Notes: a model not told the origin generated them from the sequence alone. 64,000 nucleotides of DNA from Branchiostoma floridae (GCF_000003815.2 NC_049985.1:13419567-13483566); one strand, 5' to 3'. Shown: positions 12,281-24,449, counted from the first letter of the stretch. Program-made: numbers and translations.

Positions 12281-14029
12281 CTTAATCCTCTTTATTGCCT
12301 GATAATAATCCGCAAATGACTATTAGGTTACAAAGAAACAATGGCATAATTACGTTTGTTCTGTATCTCACATAACTTTGTGTCTGGTTTTGTCTGCAGA
12401 ATGTCTGTTGAATGTAATGATTATCTATTGATGAAGGACAACTGTTAGTCAGCCATCACATTTTAACCAAAAAACAGTACTGCAAATACTCTGGCTAAAA
12501 CAACAGTCACAAAGTCAAAGCTTTGCTGACAACAAAGTTTTGTTAAAGAATGTTTCCCTTTACATCACAGCAAGATGATCAGTTTTAGATAAAAGTATCT
12601 GAAGGTACATGTACTACTAGCACGTGACTTGAGTGACATACAGTGATGTTGCCATTACGAATTATACTCAAGGGATCAGAACAGTGATTTTGAACAAGGC
12701 AAGGAGAATGCTACACAAGCATAGTAACAGAGCTGACTCTGTTTTCCAGCAGATCATGAATGCTTTCTCTTTTGACATAAGAAAAGTATGCAATGCAGTA
12801 ACTTTAAAATATCTTTCATAACAGAGATATTTCCCAGATAAAGGAACTTTTTGGGAAGTGTCAGTTTGTTGTACTATGGTACCATGTCATCATCACCATG
12901 TACATGTAGGCCAGGTGCAAAAGACCTGTAATGACTTTGACCTCCCAGTCGAGTAATTAGTTGTCTTTTGTGCAAAGTTGATACAATGTTGCATATGGCA
13001 CAGACTGAGAAAAGAAACTGCTACCAGTAGTTTTGGCCTGCTCACCTGCTGTCTTTTTGTAATTGAATCATTACACCATTATCAAGATTTCCAAAATCAC
13101 TCTTGTCTGCTAACATCAGGGCCAGGTGTAGAGGTGGAAATAATGATTTTGACCTCCAGGTCATTAAAGTGCCAGCAGTAGTTGTGGACTTTCAAAGCAA
13201 ATTGCAACATTGTTACAATTGTTACATGTCTTGTTGACACAAAGTTTCTTGCAAAACTTTGAGGAAGTATTTGTTTTCACATGATGCTAAATATTTCATG
13301 TGCAAAATGACATGGAAATCCTTTACCCTTAACAACCTGAAGACGGGATATCTTTTTTTGTATCCTGATTACAACCACCTCTACCCTCCTCCCAACATTT
13401 TAAATCTGGGCCTTTTTCAAGCACATTATACCATTAGATTTATCTTGTATTTTGTACTTAAAAATAGAATTTTCATTGTGTCTATGAAAGCTTCTTCATT
13501 ATAATGACAGACAGGGACAGTTGACTAACCCCAGCTATCCAGGCCATAACTTTAAAGCAGTTCACCTTTGTTAAAAGAGGGTCAGATGTTATGAGCTTCG
13601 TGGGCTACTGTAAACCAAGAAGAACTGATGGATTGGCAACTTTCTCATTGTTGCATTTATGTACTTCACACAGTAAGACTTCAATTACCAAATGCCATGT
13701 TTGAATATGGCAGTAAATAATATTGGAGACAAACACGTCTTTGTCATCACGTTACATGTACAGTGGACTATGGGACAATGGGAGTCGTCAGTATGAGCAG
13801 GTGGCTTATAAATTTCAATTGGGATGAATCAGTTGTAACATCCGTCATAGAGTTTGGCCAATAGGTGACAGAATTAAAGTTTCCAGCATCTGAATACCAG
13901 GCTGAATTGCTGAAAAGTAGCCGTGGCTGTTTGTAAACAGCTGAACATTGTCAAATAAATAAAAAAAGATGGGTGCTTCAACGTTGATTTAATGTTACAT
14001 CATGTAGTGCTGTCTTGTTGTGTATCTTA

Positions 14030-14640
14030 GACGGAGACCTCCTGTCTGTCATGCGCGACGTAGTCGTATGGAAGAACTTCATAGTGTCACCGGATGGATG
14101 AACTGAACTGAACTGTATCTTAAAATCTCCATGTTGTCAGAATCATTAGTGTTGGAGGTAATTACAGCTGGGTGTTCCTGCATGTCACGCTGTAAAGTAC
14201 CTGTGGCGGATGAAAATGTCCCGAAGAAGTCCCGACTCATACAGGTGGCCCGCTTTCCTGTCACCACAGGTCGACTTTCCATTCAATTTTGGGTCAGTTC
14301 GCACCTGGCAGGAGCGCTGCTCTGCTGTTCTTTTTGGAAGTTTGTTTGGCTGGAAGCCCCTGTCAGACTGCACATAATCACTGGTTACAGAACTGTGCCA
14401 CATCCCGCCGCGCGTCTGATGCCGGACTCTTCAAAGGGTATCTAATAACAGATAATTGGACGGTAATTGTCGTCCAATAAAGATCGATATGGCAAACACT
14501 TAGTAGGGGACCATCCGCAGGGCAGTCATGCCCCGAGGACCCTCACCTGTGTCAGACCGGCTGATTTATGCCGACTTCCCTGCTGAGAGGCTCAAAGATG
14601 AGCCGACTCCGAAAATGCAGGCGTACCTCCGTCATGTCTC
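14030..14640. promoter_or_regulatory. CpG-retaining intronic patch with short GAACT tail
   Basis: CpG-rich stretch inside CpG-poor intron. At 14094-14115 there is GGATGAACTGAACTGAACTG, a short pentamer run like the 3' tail of some LINE-derived elements, preceded by GCGCGACGTAGTCGTATGG (from 14053). So 14030-14115 may be a retroelement 3' remnant. The rest (14120-14640) has no repeat signature that I can see and is a candidate regulatory block by composition only. Confidence 0.25.
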
Positions 14641-15395
14641 TCCAAAAGTCTTAATTTGTCCCCTTCAGTGGATTTTCCCACTCGCAGTACAAAAGGACTG
14701 CCAAAACGGCCTGGCCCTTCCCTTCTGCGGGTCATGCTGGTCACTGCGATGCATAATTAGCATTGGAGTCATGTTTGCTGCATTTGATATGGTAAATTTT
14801 TGTCAAAAATCTTTAGGATAGGACAAAAATTAAAATCGTAAAACCCTTACTTTGAAACATGATGACACCGAAAACCATGCACAAGAAAAATAGCTTCATG
14901 GTAAGCATGAAGTGTATCAGTGTAGCATCCACCATTTGGACAGTCACTTTGATGTTGTGCATGATGGAAGAAATGACATCTGACTCGCACCGACTATCCG
15001 CTCCCATTGTCGGATCCCATAAAGCTCAACCTTTAAGAGTTTTCCACTGCAACGATCATGTGCAAGCGAGACCATTTTCTGTGCCATTAAGTTGAAGAGC
15101 TTGCAAGTGATGAAAAGTTCATTCTCTGTCTCCTCGATTAGATAATAGCATGTTCAGAAAGGTACTCTTGTCACTTGATTTTAGTTGTGTCTTAATTTCT
15201 TTGACCAAATGTTGGATTTGAGGGACATTTAAGAATATGTTGTGATAGATTCACAAAGAATGAGGATACAACATTAAATGCTCAGTGCACAATATCCAGT
15301 CAAAACATCAAACGTTTGTCAAGTTTATCAACGGTCAAAAGAGATGTTCTTCATCATATACACGACATTGTGTAATAACGTTTCTCATTCCAGCA

Positions 15396-15760
15396 CTGTT
15401 GCATGGTGGCCTTATGGTTCGGGTTGTTGATTTTGAACCTGGAGGTACTGAGTTCGAGTCCCTAGCCTGACAGGTCCCAATGTTGTGCCATTGGAAAGGG
15501 CACCTTACTCCAATGTCCTCACCATACTCTTGCTTTGGCTAGGAAAAGTACCTCTGATAGGACATTGGAAGACCCATATTTGAGGAGAGCCTTACCTTGA
15601 GCATGTTAAAGAACCCACCACACTTATTGAAAAGTGTCCATCCCTGTATGAGTGGTTCAAATCACTATGTCCAGATATGCAGCTTGTGTTGTTCCAACCT
15701 AGTGTGTTACGCCATGAAGCAGTTTACTGGGTATGCAATACAAACAAACAAACAAACAGA
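15396..15760 (+). mobile_element. tRNA-related SINE
   Basis: The 5' part has a Pol III type 2 promoter layout: an A box TGGCCTTATGG at 15407-15417 and a B box AGTTCGAGTCC at 15451-15461, with normal tRNA-like spacing. The body continues about 300 bases and ends in an ACAA/CAAA repeat tail near 15740-15760. No clear target-site duplication was found, so the exact ends are approximate. It has no open frame and would depend on a partner LINE. Confidence 0.6.
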
Positions 15761-17563
15761 ATGCAACAGCATTTCAGGAATACCAACTCTTTCTAAGTTT
15801 CTTAAGAGACATAATGGTTCCTTAGTGGTACTTTGACCTTCCTTTGGAAACAAAGTTTGTATGGATCTTTATGACTTAAAGGTGGATGTTATCTCATAAT
15901 GTGTTCACATTAACTGTAAGACATGGTTTGATTTTGATGTTCGGCATTTTCAAGCAGGCTGTGACAGAAGTAACCGCTGACAAGGATCTATTAAGGCAGT
16001 CTTTTCTGTAACAAGACAGACTTGAATTTTTTAAATAATGTACATGTATTTTGTGTTGAATATTGGAGACATGATATGTTCATGCCCACATCATCATCCC
16101 ACAAGCCTGAAGTCCCCTGTGTGCTCCATCAAACCAACCTCATCAAAGGAATGGTTTCTTTAATTGTTTCTCTCGGGTCCAACAAAGGAGTTTGGAAATG
16201 TCACTTAAGGGTGTTCCCAGACAATGGTTCCCTCCAGGCTGACAAGTCTCATTAAGGGAGAATGCTCTGCTGACTTGTGGTTGGAGACTCAAACACCTGC
16301 ACACAGCAGGAATCCACACATCTTTGTTGTTTTCTTCATGTATGCAGAGAACACTTACCTGTCTTTTGTCTTGCCTGGTAGTAAAAGTGTTAGATACATT
16401 CACATAATTACTTGGTTATAGACATTTTCTATTACTAAGTAAATGAGCAATGTTGAATCAAAGCTTGTATGCTTGAGATTTGGGGCACTCCATCACAGTG
16501 CAATAATATGTACAATATAGCTATAGATGCAAAACATGTACAGTGTTGTAAAGATTTAGTGTTGAAGATTGTCATCTTGCATCTTTCGTTATTGTGTATT
16601 AGTTGAGAAAAGAAAAATCACATTGTTGCATTTAATCTGAAACATGAACCATCTTAAGCTCAAAAGTTACTTGTAGCGCCACCCTTTCTACTACATTGTA
16701 CAAGAAAATTAAGACGCTTATCTCAAAACATGGCCATCATGCCTACCATTCTTTGTAAACAAATCCAATTATGAGGGCAAATAAAATTAGCTGCCCCACT
16801 GGTACCTTTCATAGATTACTCGATTACATTCTTTTACACAAGTGAGACAGCACTGCTTCAGGTCATGCTCTTTATTTATACCCAGTGGTATGTGAGGATC
16901 TCAGCTAAACAAGGACACCAATTCAGATCAGATAAAAATCAGATCAACATTGCTAGTAGATGCTTTTCCTCATGCAAATCATGATGTACATGTACCGGTA
17001 ATGTTGCTGGTAAACAATATGGCAATACTGATGTTATTATTGTCTTATATAAGACAACATGTAAGATATACCTAACCCAAATGACTTAACAAAATTGTCT
17101 GAAAACGAAGGTGCATTCTGTGACTTTAATATTAAAGGTTTCCATGTGAACTATTTGATGGGAAATATTGGACAAGAAGTCCAGTTTTCTTTCCAACACA
17201 GTTGAGGTCTGTCTCTCAGCCAGGCTTGAGGCATGTCTGTCATATCCACACCTTTCCTTTTTCAATCTCGATCAAGCAGCCCTTGGATTAAGCTACTAAT
17301 CCACATAGGACTTACACTTTAATAAAAGATGTCATAGATCATTGGAGATTCTAATCAAGAAGAGAAGCTAGATGTATGCAGCCCTTGGGGCATTAAGGTA
17401 CAGTTTCAGATCTCTCCTGTATAAACAAACAGAATACATCTTGCAGAGATTATTAGATTCTTCTGTTATTACCATAGATTGTCTGTGCTATGATTGAGTG
17501 TGTCATTTTGAATTTGTCTATGACAGTTGTTGGTGCTTCTGTGCCCCCCTCCCCCGTCTACAG

Positions 17564-17672
17564 GTTACTCTCCCATGCCATGAAAGACCACCTGGTCCGA
17601 GTAGCAAATGAAGCTGAGTTCATACTCAACAGACAGAGGGTGGAGGATGTCCAGAAACATGCTGAATTTGAG
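17564..17672 (+). CDS. NBEA: Neurobeachin exon 4 of 8 in window
   Basis: A 109-base exon after a C/T-rich tract and ACAG (17560-17563), before the consensus donor GTAACA. Its first base completes the arginine codon (AG+G), then 36 codons include [20 protein letters not shown] and HAEFE, close to vertebrate NBEA ([20 protein letters not shown]). It exits in phase 0. The following intron is only 433 bases. The peptide belongs to the helical region shortly before the PH-BEACH module. Confidence 0.95.
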
Positions 17673-18105
17673 GTAACAACTCTTATAACACATCCATTCT
17701 TACTTGAAACCACAGTATACCACAAATCATGAAAAGCAAACTACATAACTTCCTACCAAAAGAATTTGTCCTCAAACTAATTAACAAACCAGGCGGAGAC
17801 TATATTGTCTTCAGGAATCGTAACTAAACACACTATTGACTCATGCTGGAATCAATACACAGTTTGTTAACAAGTTACTTCAACTTCAAGAGATACAAAA
17901 TGTAGTTAAAGTTCTAATAGCCACATACTGTAAAGTCATTTCCCATATGAGCCAGGCATCTACATGTACCACATAAGACACAATAATGAAGCATTCATTC
18001 AGTCATTCATACATTCATTCATATACCCATTCTTTTATTAAGCCATTCATCCATCTATTCATTCATTCACCCAGTCACTCATTCATTCTCTCTTCCCATT
18101 CTCAG
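17673..18105 (+). other. Neurobeachin intron, 433 bases
   Basis: Short intron between exons 4 and 5. Its last third is an irregular CATT repeat that runs nearly into the acceptor. Otherwise nothing is seen. Confidence 0.85.
17986..18092. repeat. Degenerate (CATT)n simple repeat next to an acceptor
   Basis: Irregular runs of ATTC/CATT units with CATA and CACC variants. The repeat ends about 14 bases before the CTCAG acceptor at 18101-18105, so it occupies the usual branch-point and pyrimidine-tract zone of the next exon. Confidence 0.8.
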
Positions 18106-18275
18106 TCCATCTGTGCCCAGCATGCTCTGGAGCGTCAGGAGGAGGAGAAGATGTGTGACCAGCTGATCTCGGCAGCACGCCGGCGGGACCAGGTCACCGC
18201 CACTCAGCTCCGACAGAAGATCATGAACATCCTCACCAGCAAGCACGGGGCCTGGGGGTCTCCTAAACAAGAACA
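18106..18275 (+). CDS. NBEA: Neurobeachin exon 5 of 8 in window
   Basis: The 170-base exon enters in phase 0 after CTCAG and ends two bases into a codon before the strong donor GTAAGC (18276). It has 56 codons, including [33 protein letters not shown] and the closing SPKQE. The match to vertebrate NBEA (EEEKMCDHLISAAKHRD..., ILTNKHGAWG) is strong; the last few residues before the junction differ, as expected for a variable linker. The exon is GC-rich compared with its introns. Confidence 0.94.
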
Positions 18276-19567
18276 GTAAGCTCAACACACCTGCTTCACT
18301 ACAGGGTCATCATGGACCAAAATAGTTTATTTATATGGCATTTACATCAAATGAAAGAACACAGTCAAAGTAATGGAAGGGGGTGTTGTCATGGTATTGT
18401 ACCTTTTGAGTCATGAGCAAGCAAAATTTGTGTGATATTGAAATTTGAATATCATTAAAGTTTTTAAAGATTTTGTCATATACAGTCAAACCTGTCTATA
18501 GCGGCCACTCAAGGGACTGGTCAAAATTGGCCACTATAGAGAGGTGGCCACTATAGAGAATATGCTAATTAATTGACCACAAGCAATAAGTTACACATTG
18601 TTTCAGTACCCACTGATCTTTATTCACATAATACAGTACTGTACATGTACTGCAATGATTTTTACACTATATGTATTTAATAAGAAAACAAAAGCTATCA
18701 AAAGTTTTAAATGTTCTACAATTGATATTGTCTGAAGAGACCGGTATCGTCATATTTCTTTGATCTTTCGTCTTGTATCCTTTGATACTTCGCCATCCGT
18801 GTGTTCCCGCTCGCGTTCACACGTCAGATTCACCCATAATGCTAATGTGGTACTCACAAGAAAAGTCACGTCATTTTAGACTTATCTCTTAATAAATGTA
18901 TGAATAAAATCCACCATGGTCTGAAGTTCATATCATTTTGTTTTTGTAACAATCTATTTAGAAATTTTTGTGATGTAAATTAACCTAAGCGATAGTGCAT
19001 AAGAACGTAATTTTAACACAATTTACCTCCGTAATATTGGTGTCGTCTATTGACCTTATATGACCTCGTTTGTCAGCGGGTATGGGTAGCGCCAGTTTAC
19101 GAAGTTTTGTTTTGAAAATAAGTCAAAGAGGTATTAAATCCGGTGTAGGGTGACGATACGGCCGCTGTATATGGCCGAACGCGTGCCGAAACATAGATCA
19201 GCGGTCCGCATGGCCGTAATCGGCAGTGTTTTTGTACCTGCGGGACCGGAAATCGTGTGGCCGTGGCCGCGTTAGACAGGTGGCCGCTAAGCCTATTTCT
19301 TAATCATTACGAATCCAAGGGACCGACAAAAAGTGGCCACTATGGGCAGGTGGCCGTTATGCAAAGGTGGCCGCTAATACAGGTTTGACTGTATAGCCAT
19401 TAGTAGAATAGCTTTCTAAGCAGTACAAAGTTGTCACTGCATTGCTAAGCACCAAACAATGTCTTCCTTCACATTTGCATCTGGAATTTTAGGTTGAATC
19501 CCTCAGTGTATTTCAGATATTTATAGAGAAGACAAGATAGTACAATAATGAAGATGTTTTCTGTCAG
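18276..19567 (+). other. Neurobeachin intron, 1.3 kb, mostly one transposon
   Basis: Most of this intron is the MITE-like element at 18483-19391. The flanks (18276-18482 and 19392-19567) are AT-rich with nothing recognisable, apart from the acceptor CTGTCAG at 19561-19567. Confidence 0.85.
18483..19391. mobile_element. Non-autonomous DNA transposon with inverted ends (about 0.9 kb)
   Basis: The left end reads CAGTCAAACCTGTCTATAGC and the right end, reverse-complemented, reads CAGTCAAACCTGTATTAGCG, both then continuing into GGCCAC. Both ends are flanked by TATA (18479-18482 and 19392-19395), so the target duplication is TA or TATA. Several GTGGCC(A/G)CTA subterminal copies lie near each end. 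There is no transposase frame. The interior (about 18730-19250) is CpG-rich, unlike the host intron. The superfamily is not assigned from sequence alone. Confidence 0.8.
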
Positions 19568-19689
19568 GCCGCGGCAGTTCTGGAAGTTAGACTACTGGGA
19601 GGATGACCTGAGGCGGCGGCGCAGGCTGGTGCGGAACCCTCACGGCACCACTCACCCCGAGGCCACCTTAAAGGCAGCCCTGGAACATG
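19568..19689 (+). CDS. NBEA: Neurobeachin exon 6 of 8 in window
   Basis: A 122-base exon. Its first G completes a glutamine codon (CA+G), 40 codons follow, and it ends one base into a glycine codon. The peptide includes [20 protein letters not shown] and [12 protein letters not shown], matching the vertebrate block [20 protein letters not shown]. The donor is GTCAGG, a weak form with C at +3, but it is the only site that keeps the phase with the next exon and the conserved glycine. It immediately precedes the acidic linker that leads into the PH-like domain. Confidence 0.95.
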
Positions 19690-20196
19690 GTCAGGCATAG
19701 TCACTGTTTTAGTGCTGTTTTGTGGTTTATAAGTTATTCTACTAAATAGCATTCATTGTTATACATTGATGTATAAACAGCTGCTACCATGCAAAGTGCC
19801 TGCAAAGTTGGTGTGTTATATCGAGGGCAGTTAGACTTGCTGTCCAGATACAGATACAGATGCAGAATGATGTTCTGCTGTCTTCAAGTCTCTTTGCTAA
19901 TCTGATAGAATGAACTTCAATGAAGAATATTTAATTTAATCTTAAAATGCACAATTAGTCCAAATATAATCATGGCAGGAAAAGTTTAGAACAAGCAGAC
20001 ATCCTTTCAAATGCTGTCACCAGTATGTTACAAATGATTTGAACTAAATCACCTCAAGTATTTTATTTGAAAAAGACAAACAAAATTCAGACCTTTGATC
20101 TATTTTCATTCATTTGCATAATCAAAGTCTTCAAAAAAGTAGACAGTCATGTGAAGAGATCTGTTAAACTACATGTACAATGTATGTTCCTTCCAG
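19690..20196 (+). other. Neurobeachin intron, 507 bases
   Basis: AT-rich, CpG-poor intron with no recognisable element. It starts with a weak donor (GTCAGG) and ends with TTCCTTCCAG. Confidence 0.85.
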
Positions 20197-20331
20197 GTGC
20201 ACCAGAAGATGCAGTGAGCCAGGCACGACAGGCCTTCCATAAGGAGGTGGCGGCCATGAAGGGGCGGGACTACGAGATCCTGGATCCTGAGGAGCTGCTG
20301 CTGGAGGAGAAGGAGCTGGATGAGTTGGCTG
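20197..20331 (+). CDS. NBEA: Neurobeachin exon 7 of 8 in window
   Basis: The 135-base exon starts with GT completing a glycine codon, carries 44 codons, and ends one base into another glycine codon before GTAGGT. The peptide contains FHKEVAAMKGRDYEILDPEE followed by a leucine/glutamate-rich run and KELDELA. It corresponds to the variable acidic linker of vertebrate NBEA that ends in KEIDNLAG before the PH-like domain. Conservation is lower than in neighbouring exons, so the assignment rests on both junction phases and the conserved end. Confidence 0.9.
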
Positions 20332-22639
20332 GTAGGTTACCATGGCAACCACATCTTCCTGCATTGCTGTAGATGTAGATAAGTTCAGATAATGAATAAA
20401 CAGATGTTTTGAGCTATGTGATTTAGCCAGTAGTTTTTAATGGCAACTGCATCCTCCTACAGCACCTTGGTTCCAATCTAGACACAGTTTTTCTCGACAT
20501 CTCGACACAAGAACAGGAAGTAGCACGGGACACCCGTGGCGCTTGAATTACAGTCATAACACATCACGCGATTTTCAAAATGGTGGCAAAACCATCAGCA
20601 TTTCTGCTCATGATGGACCAGTTCTCTCTGTTCTCAGAAAAACTGTGTCTAGATCGTGCCTTAGATGTAGAAACTACCATAGAAAGACTAATTGTAGAAT
20701 GTTACAGACATCTCCTGTTCTTTGGTGGAACGCAATTGGCTGGAAGTTTCACAGACATTGATAAATGGGCTCCATTCAGGAAACTTTCAGGCATCAAATT
20801 TTAATGGCATGATTTCCTACCATCCCTGTCCAATCTGAGAGGCAGTTAGTCTTCATCTAGCATCTTTGCTTGGCATTGCAGTAAATTATTGAAAGTACTT
20901 TATTTTTTATGTCACTGATTAAAGTGGAAAATGCTGAATCAGCAGGTTGCAGAGCTGAAATTCAGAATCATTTTTGGACAGGAACGCCATGAAAGATGTA
21001 TAGCAGTAAGGAAAATTGTCAAAAACCATTGTAGTCATTAATTTTTACAAGGGACACATGAAGAAATGGATTCATTCATATTTTAAGCGACATTCTGTTC
21101 ACATTGATTTCTGCACGTAGAATATGTCGGCCACTGTTTTTCTTCGCTCCTCATTCCGCGCACGTTTGCACTTTGGTTTTGTTACTGACATGACATGTTT
21201 CACCTTAGCTGCTGTTCTCTCTCTCCCTGCCACAATCAGAAATCAGAACCCCTGCCCCTGTAGCAGGTTTCAACACGGAATGGTCAGGGTGCCGTACAGT
21301 TCATCAGACCAGGCTTTATGTTCACAGACAGGCTGGATTTCATCTGCGGAAAGGGCGCCCTTGAGAAACTAGCGTGGTAATTAATGCGGACAGTGCTGGA
21401 AGTGGGCAAGCGACCTTTGGCCCCGCGGTAGTCAGGGAGCGGTATTGTATCAGGCGGCATTGTCGACCAGATAGATTAGAAACCTCTCTGCCATCGATCC
21501 CGCTCTTTATTATGAAGATGATGCTTATTGATGCTGGCTGAGGAAAATGGGGGGACATTATACCAGCAAAGTGAATGTCAGGAAGGATGTTGTCATATGG
21601 CCATTCCTTCTCAAATTTATCTACATTTTCATCCTCCCTAAAAAAAAAAATCATTCCAATGATTGAAATTTTAGTAACATCTGTGCAAACATGTTTAAGA
21701 TACCCACATGAGATGGTAGTACTCTACTGTCTGCCTCTGCTCGTATGTAAGAACACTTTCCACCACCAACTCCCAGAACCGGGAGGCTATAGCAAGGGTA
21801 TTACATGTACATATTCTGGGTTCTTAAATGGGAAACTGAAAGTCTCCAAGGAAGCCCTAATGGCAGCAGGATGAGGAGACCCTGAGATAACCAAAAATTA
21901 CCACATCAATTCTCCCTGTATTCTGTTGGCACATAAAGGCTCACTCCCCCTGATTCAGGCAAAAACCTATCCAGGAAATGTTTTGAAATGTATAGGTCTA
22001 TCTCGCACTGATGAAATGTTTGCCTTGGGGAGAATACCAAATTGCCCATTCCTTTCCTAGTATTTTTGTCATGTCCCCGTTCCTGCCCATTTGAAGTGAA
22101 AGCTTTCAGGAAGAACCCGAAACCTGTGTTTTACATGGTAATTTCCTTTTTACTCGTTGATCCCAAGCTATTTTATCTTGTGTGTGCAGGCATTCTCGGT
22201 GTGACGGCCACTTTTCAAACCTGCCAATTTTCGAGAGCCTTGCTGAGAGGGGAAGGCAATAATAACCAGTCCCACATACATTTCCCATTGCCTGCAGCAA
22301 AGAAAATCAAAGTTGCGACTGTTTGATTTATGCCACAGCTGCAGTGGGACTAGCTGTGCAATCATGGCACTGCACTCCCATATTTCTCTTTCATCCCTGT
22401 AGCCTATGGCTTTATCCTGCTTATTTCTGATAGCGCCGTGTGTCTATATTTCACAAACTTCCGTGCCCTTTCTGTACTTTGAAAGAACGGCAGTAATCCC
22501 ATTCATCTAACTTCTGCCCCCCTCCCTTTGTGGAGTTTCCACCGCCAATTTTTCATTGACTTTTACTCCCACCATTAGCGGCCAGCTGCGATAAATCAGC
22601 ACTAATGGCGTACTCTCCGACATTTTCCCCGTCCGAAAG
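20332..22639 (+). other. Neurobeachin intron, 2.3 kb
   Basis: Non-coding. CpG-retaining patches lie at 20480-20560, 21100-21500 and 22400-22639, the last running directly into the next exon. Elsewhere it is CpG-poor and AT-rich. Open frames up to about 104 codons show no family resemblance. Confidence 0.8.
21100..21500. promoter_or_regulatory. CpG-retaining intronic patch, candidate cis-element
   Basis: CpG-rich stretch with TGGTAATTAATGCGG at 21375-21389 (homeodomain-type core), within CpG-poor intron. Only composition supports a regulatory role. Confidence 0.25.
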
Positions 22640-22776
22640 GTCCCGTGGCCTTCAGCACTCCCTGCAGCCTGATAGCTCCAGCGGTGGTTGCCAAGGGAAC
22701 GCTGTCAATCACCGCAGCCGAGCTGTACTTTGAAGTGGACGAGGAAGATCCCAGCTACAAGAAATTGGACCCCAAG
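22640..22776 (+). CDS. NBEA: Neurobeachin exon 8 of 8 in window, start of PH-like domain
   Basis: A 137-base exon. Its first two bases complete the glycine codon, and 45 codons follow, ending in phase 0 before GTAAAA. The peptide includes CSLIAPAVVAKGTLSITAAE, then LYFEVDEEDPSYKKLDPK. It matches the start of the PH-like domain that packs against BEACH in vertebrate NBEA (LIAPVVVAKGTLSITTTEIY). The acceptor is AAAG after a pyrimidine stretch, less typical than CAG but required by phase. In vertebrates the next residues are VLAYTEGLHGKW; no such exon is visible downstream in this window. Confidence 0.94.
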
Positions 22777-23107
22777 GTAAAAGATGCAAATGTGTGGTGA
22801 GATAGATGGTACCTGTGAGAGTTGAGTCTGATAGAAACTGTCGCAGCGGTGGATTCGCTACTTAATAACCGTTAGAAAGCCACTGTCTGCACCTCCCAGA
22901 CTTCGTGGCTTCCCGAAGTTCATTCAACTGGATTTCGAATAAACATCTACACCTTTTCCCTTGAAGACAGTACTAACAACTTCCCTTCACCAAACACATT
23001 TAAAGACAACATTAAAGATAGTCATTATAGTAAACATAAGTGAGTAGCATGATTAATGTCTTAATCAATAATCAGATAATATCAGGCACTGAATCCCAAA
23101 GCGTCAC

Positions 23108-23330
23108 TCAGGGCTTAGTCAGCAACACAGTAACACCACAACTTTCCTCCTCTTCAAACCTGGGTAAACTTTCAATAAAATAAGCACAATGAGGCATGAA
23201 CGTAGGCCTTCCAGCTATTTCAATATGCGCCATTCCTTCTCTATCAAGGATTTCCACTGACAGCTCGTAGACCATACCGGTACCCTCATGTGTCCAAATC
23301 AATATGCAGATGGTGGGTTGCCCTGAGGCG
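23108..23330 (-). CDS. Unrecognised coding-like segment, possible orphan exon
   Basis: On the minus strand a 73-74 codon frame runs from a possible acceptor (AATATTCAG, minus strand, ending at 23331) to a TGA at 23110-23108. The peptide has ordinary globular composition, with VYELSVEILDREGMAHIEIA in the middle and CGVTVLLTKP at the end. I do not recognise a family. The frame is open further upstream to a TGA at 23395-23393, but there is no ATG near its start, so if real this would be a terminal exon of a nested gene or a fragment of a mobile or duplicated gene. It keeps several CpGs in a CpG-poor neighbourhood. Chance is a serious alternative. Confidence 0.2.
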
Positions 23331-24449
23331 CTGAATATTTCAGCAAGAGGGCTGGCAAAAAATACCGGGTACACAAGATAGGACTCCCCCAATCAATACG
23401 GGAGCTGGGTAGTGACATGCAGGGATTCAAGCAGAAGACATTGCTGCAAAACCTTACATATGTTCATTCTTAATATATGATGAGGGGATCATTCCTGTTA
23501 TACATGTATATTTAGCCAAGGAAAAAAGAACAAGAGAGGAGGAAGGTTGCAAGAAGTTACTGAAAGTACTTTGGCACAGATCTGTGATTTGAGGAAATAC
23601 ACACTGTATCAATGCTGAATGATCTGGATGAGGAAGGACCTATTCTTTCATACTTTATCAACTTCTGTTATTATTACATGTAAGCAAAACCATTGCCTGG
23701 ACATAGTAAAGTAAAAAAAAGTGGTTTGCAGACTATAATATTAATGAAAATCAAGCATTCTGCATGCCCCAGTCTGGTGCAAGGAGATGTCTTTTTTCAG
23801 GTATTTTACTGGATACATGTTCAAATGACTAAAAGAAATGTAGGTAGGCTGAAGAAGTGAGATACACTAAAAACTTGCATACGGCACTCATTCATGGCAC
23901 ACAAACATATACACCTGTGATGATACCTTTACACACTGCCATCACAATACATCCTTTCACTCCTACATAATCTGCAAAACTGTTTTACAAAGTGTCCAGG
24001 AAGATCTGGACTATACCATTGAAAATGCCAATGATTCCTTTTGTCACAAACATTTCGTGTGCTGTGGTGTTGATGTTATGGTCCATAATGTCTTGTGGTG
24101 TGATGTCCTTGTTCTTATAAGTGTTGTCATTTTGTGGGCTTTGTATGCATGCTTAAGTGCTACAAGGTCTTTTCTGGCCAAATCAGGCCCAAAGGGGCAT
24201 AGCACAATGTTCTGTGATATAGTCATGTTTTATTTACCAAACTTAGGTGGTTTATAGACCATAAATGTCATCTTTTGTAATGTCACCCCTGCAATATTCA
24301 GTACCAAGTCCCCACCTTCAGATATATTACACTGCTACAAGTATATCATGGTTGGACAGTGTGGGTTTCCTTGCATTTAGATTAGGATTTAGGCTAGTCA
24401 GAAAATTGTGCAGCAAACAAACACAGAATCTGAAGATTCAGGCCTGGTA

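Larger units (their letters stand above)
9594..17563 (+). other. Neurobeachin intron, 8.0 kb
   Basis: Non-coding. It holds the perfect 2 x 98 base duplication (10475-10670), a CpG-retaining patch at 11760-12280, a second at 14030-14640 whose start has a GAACT-type short tandem tail, and a tRNA-related SINE (about 15396-15760). The remainder (9594-10470, 10671-11750, 12290-14020, 14650-15390 and 15770-17560) is AT-rich and CpG-poor with no recognisable gene. Confidence 0.8.

Noticed and set aside
17986-18092. CATT repeat considered as a CRISPR-like or structured array
   Set aside because: Irregular tetranucleotide microsatellite without spacers, in a eukaryotic intron.
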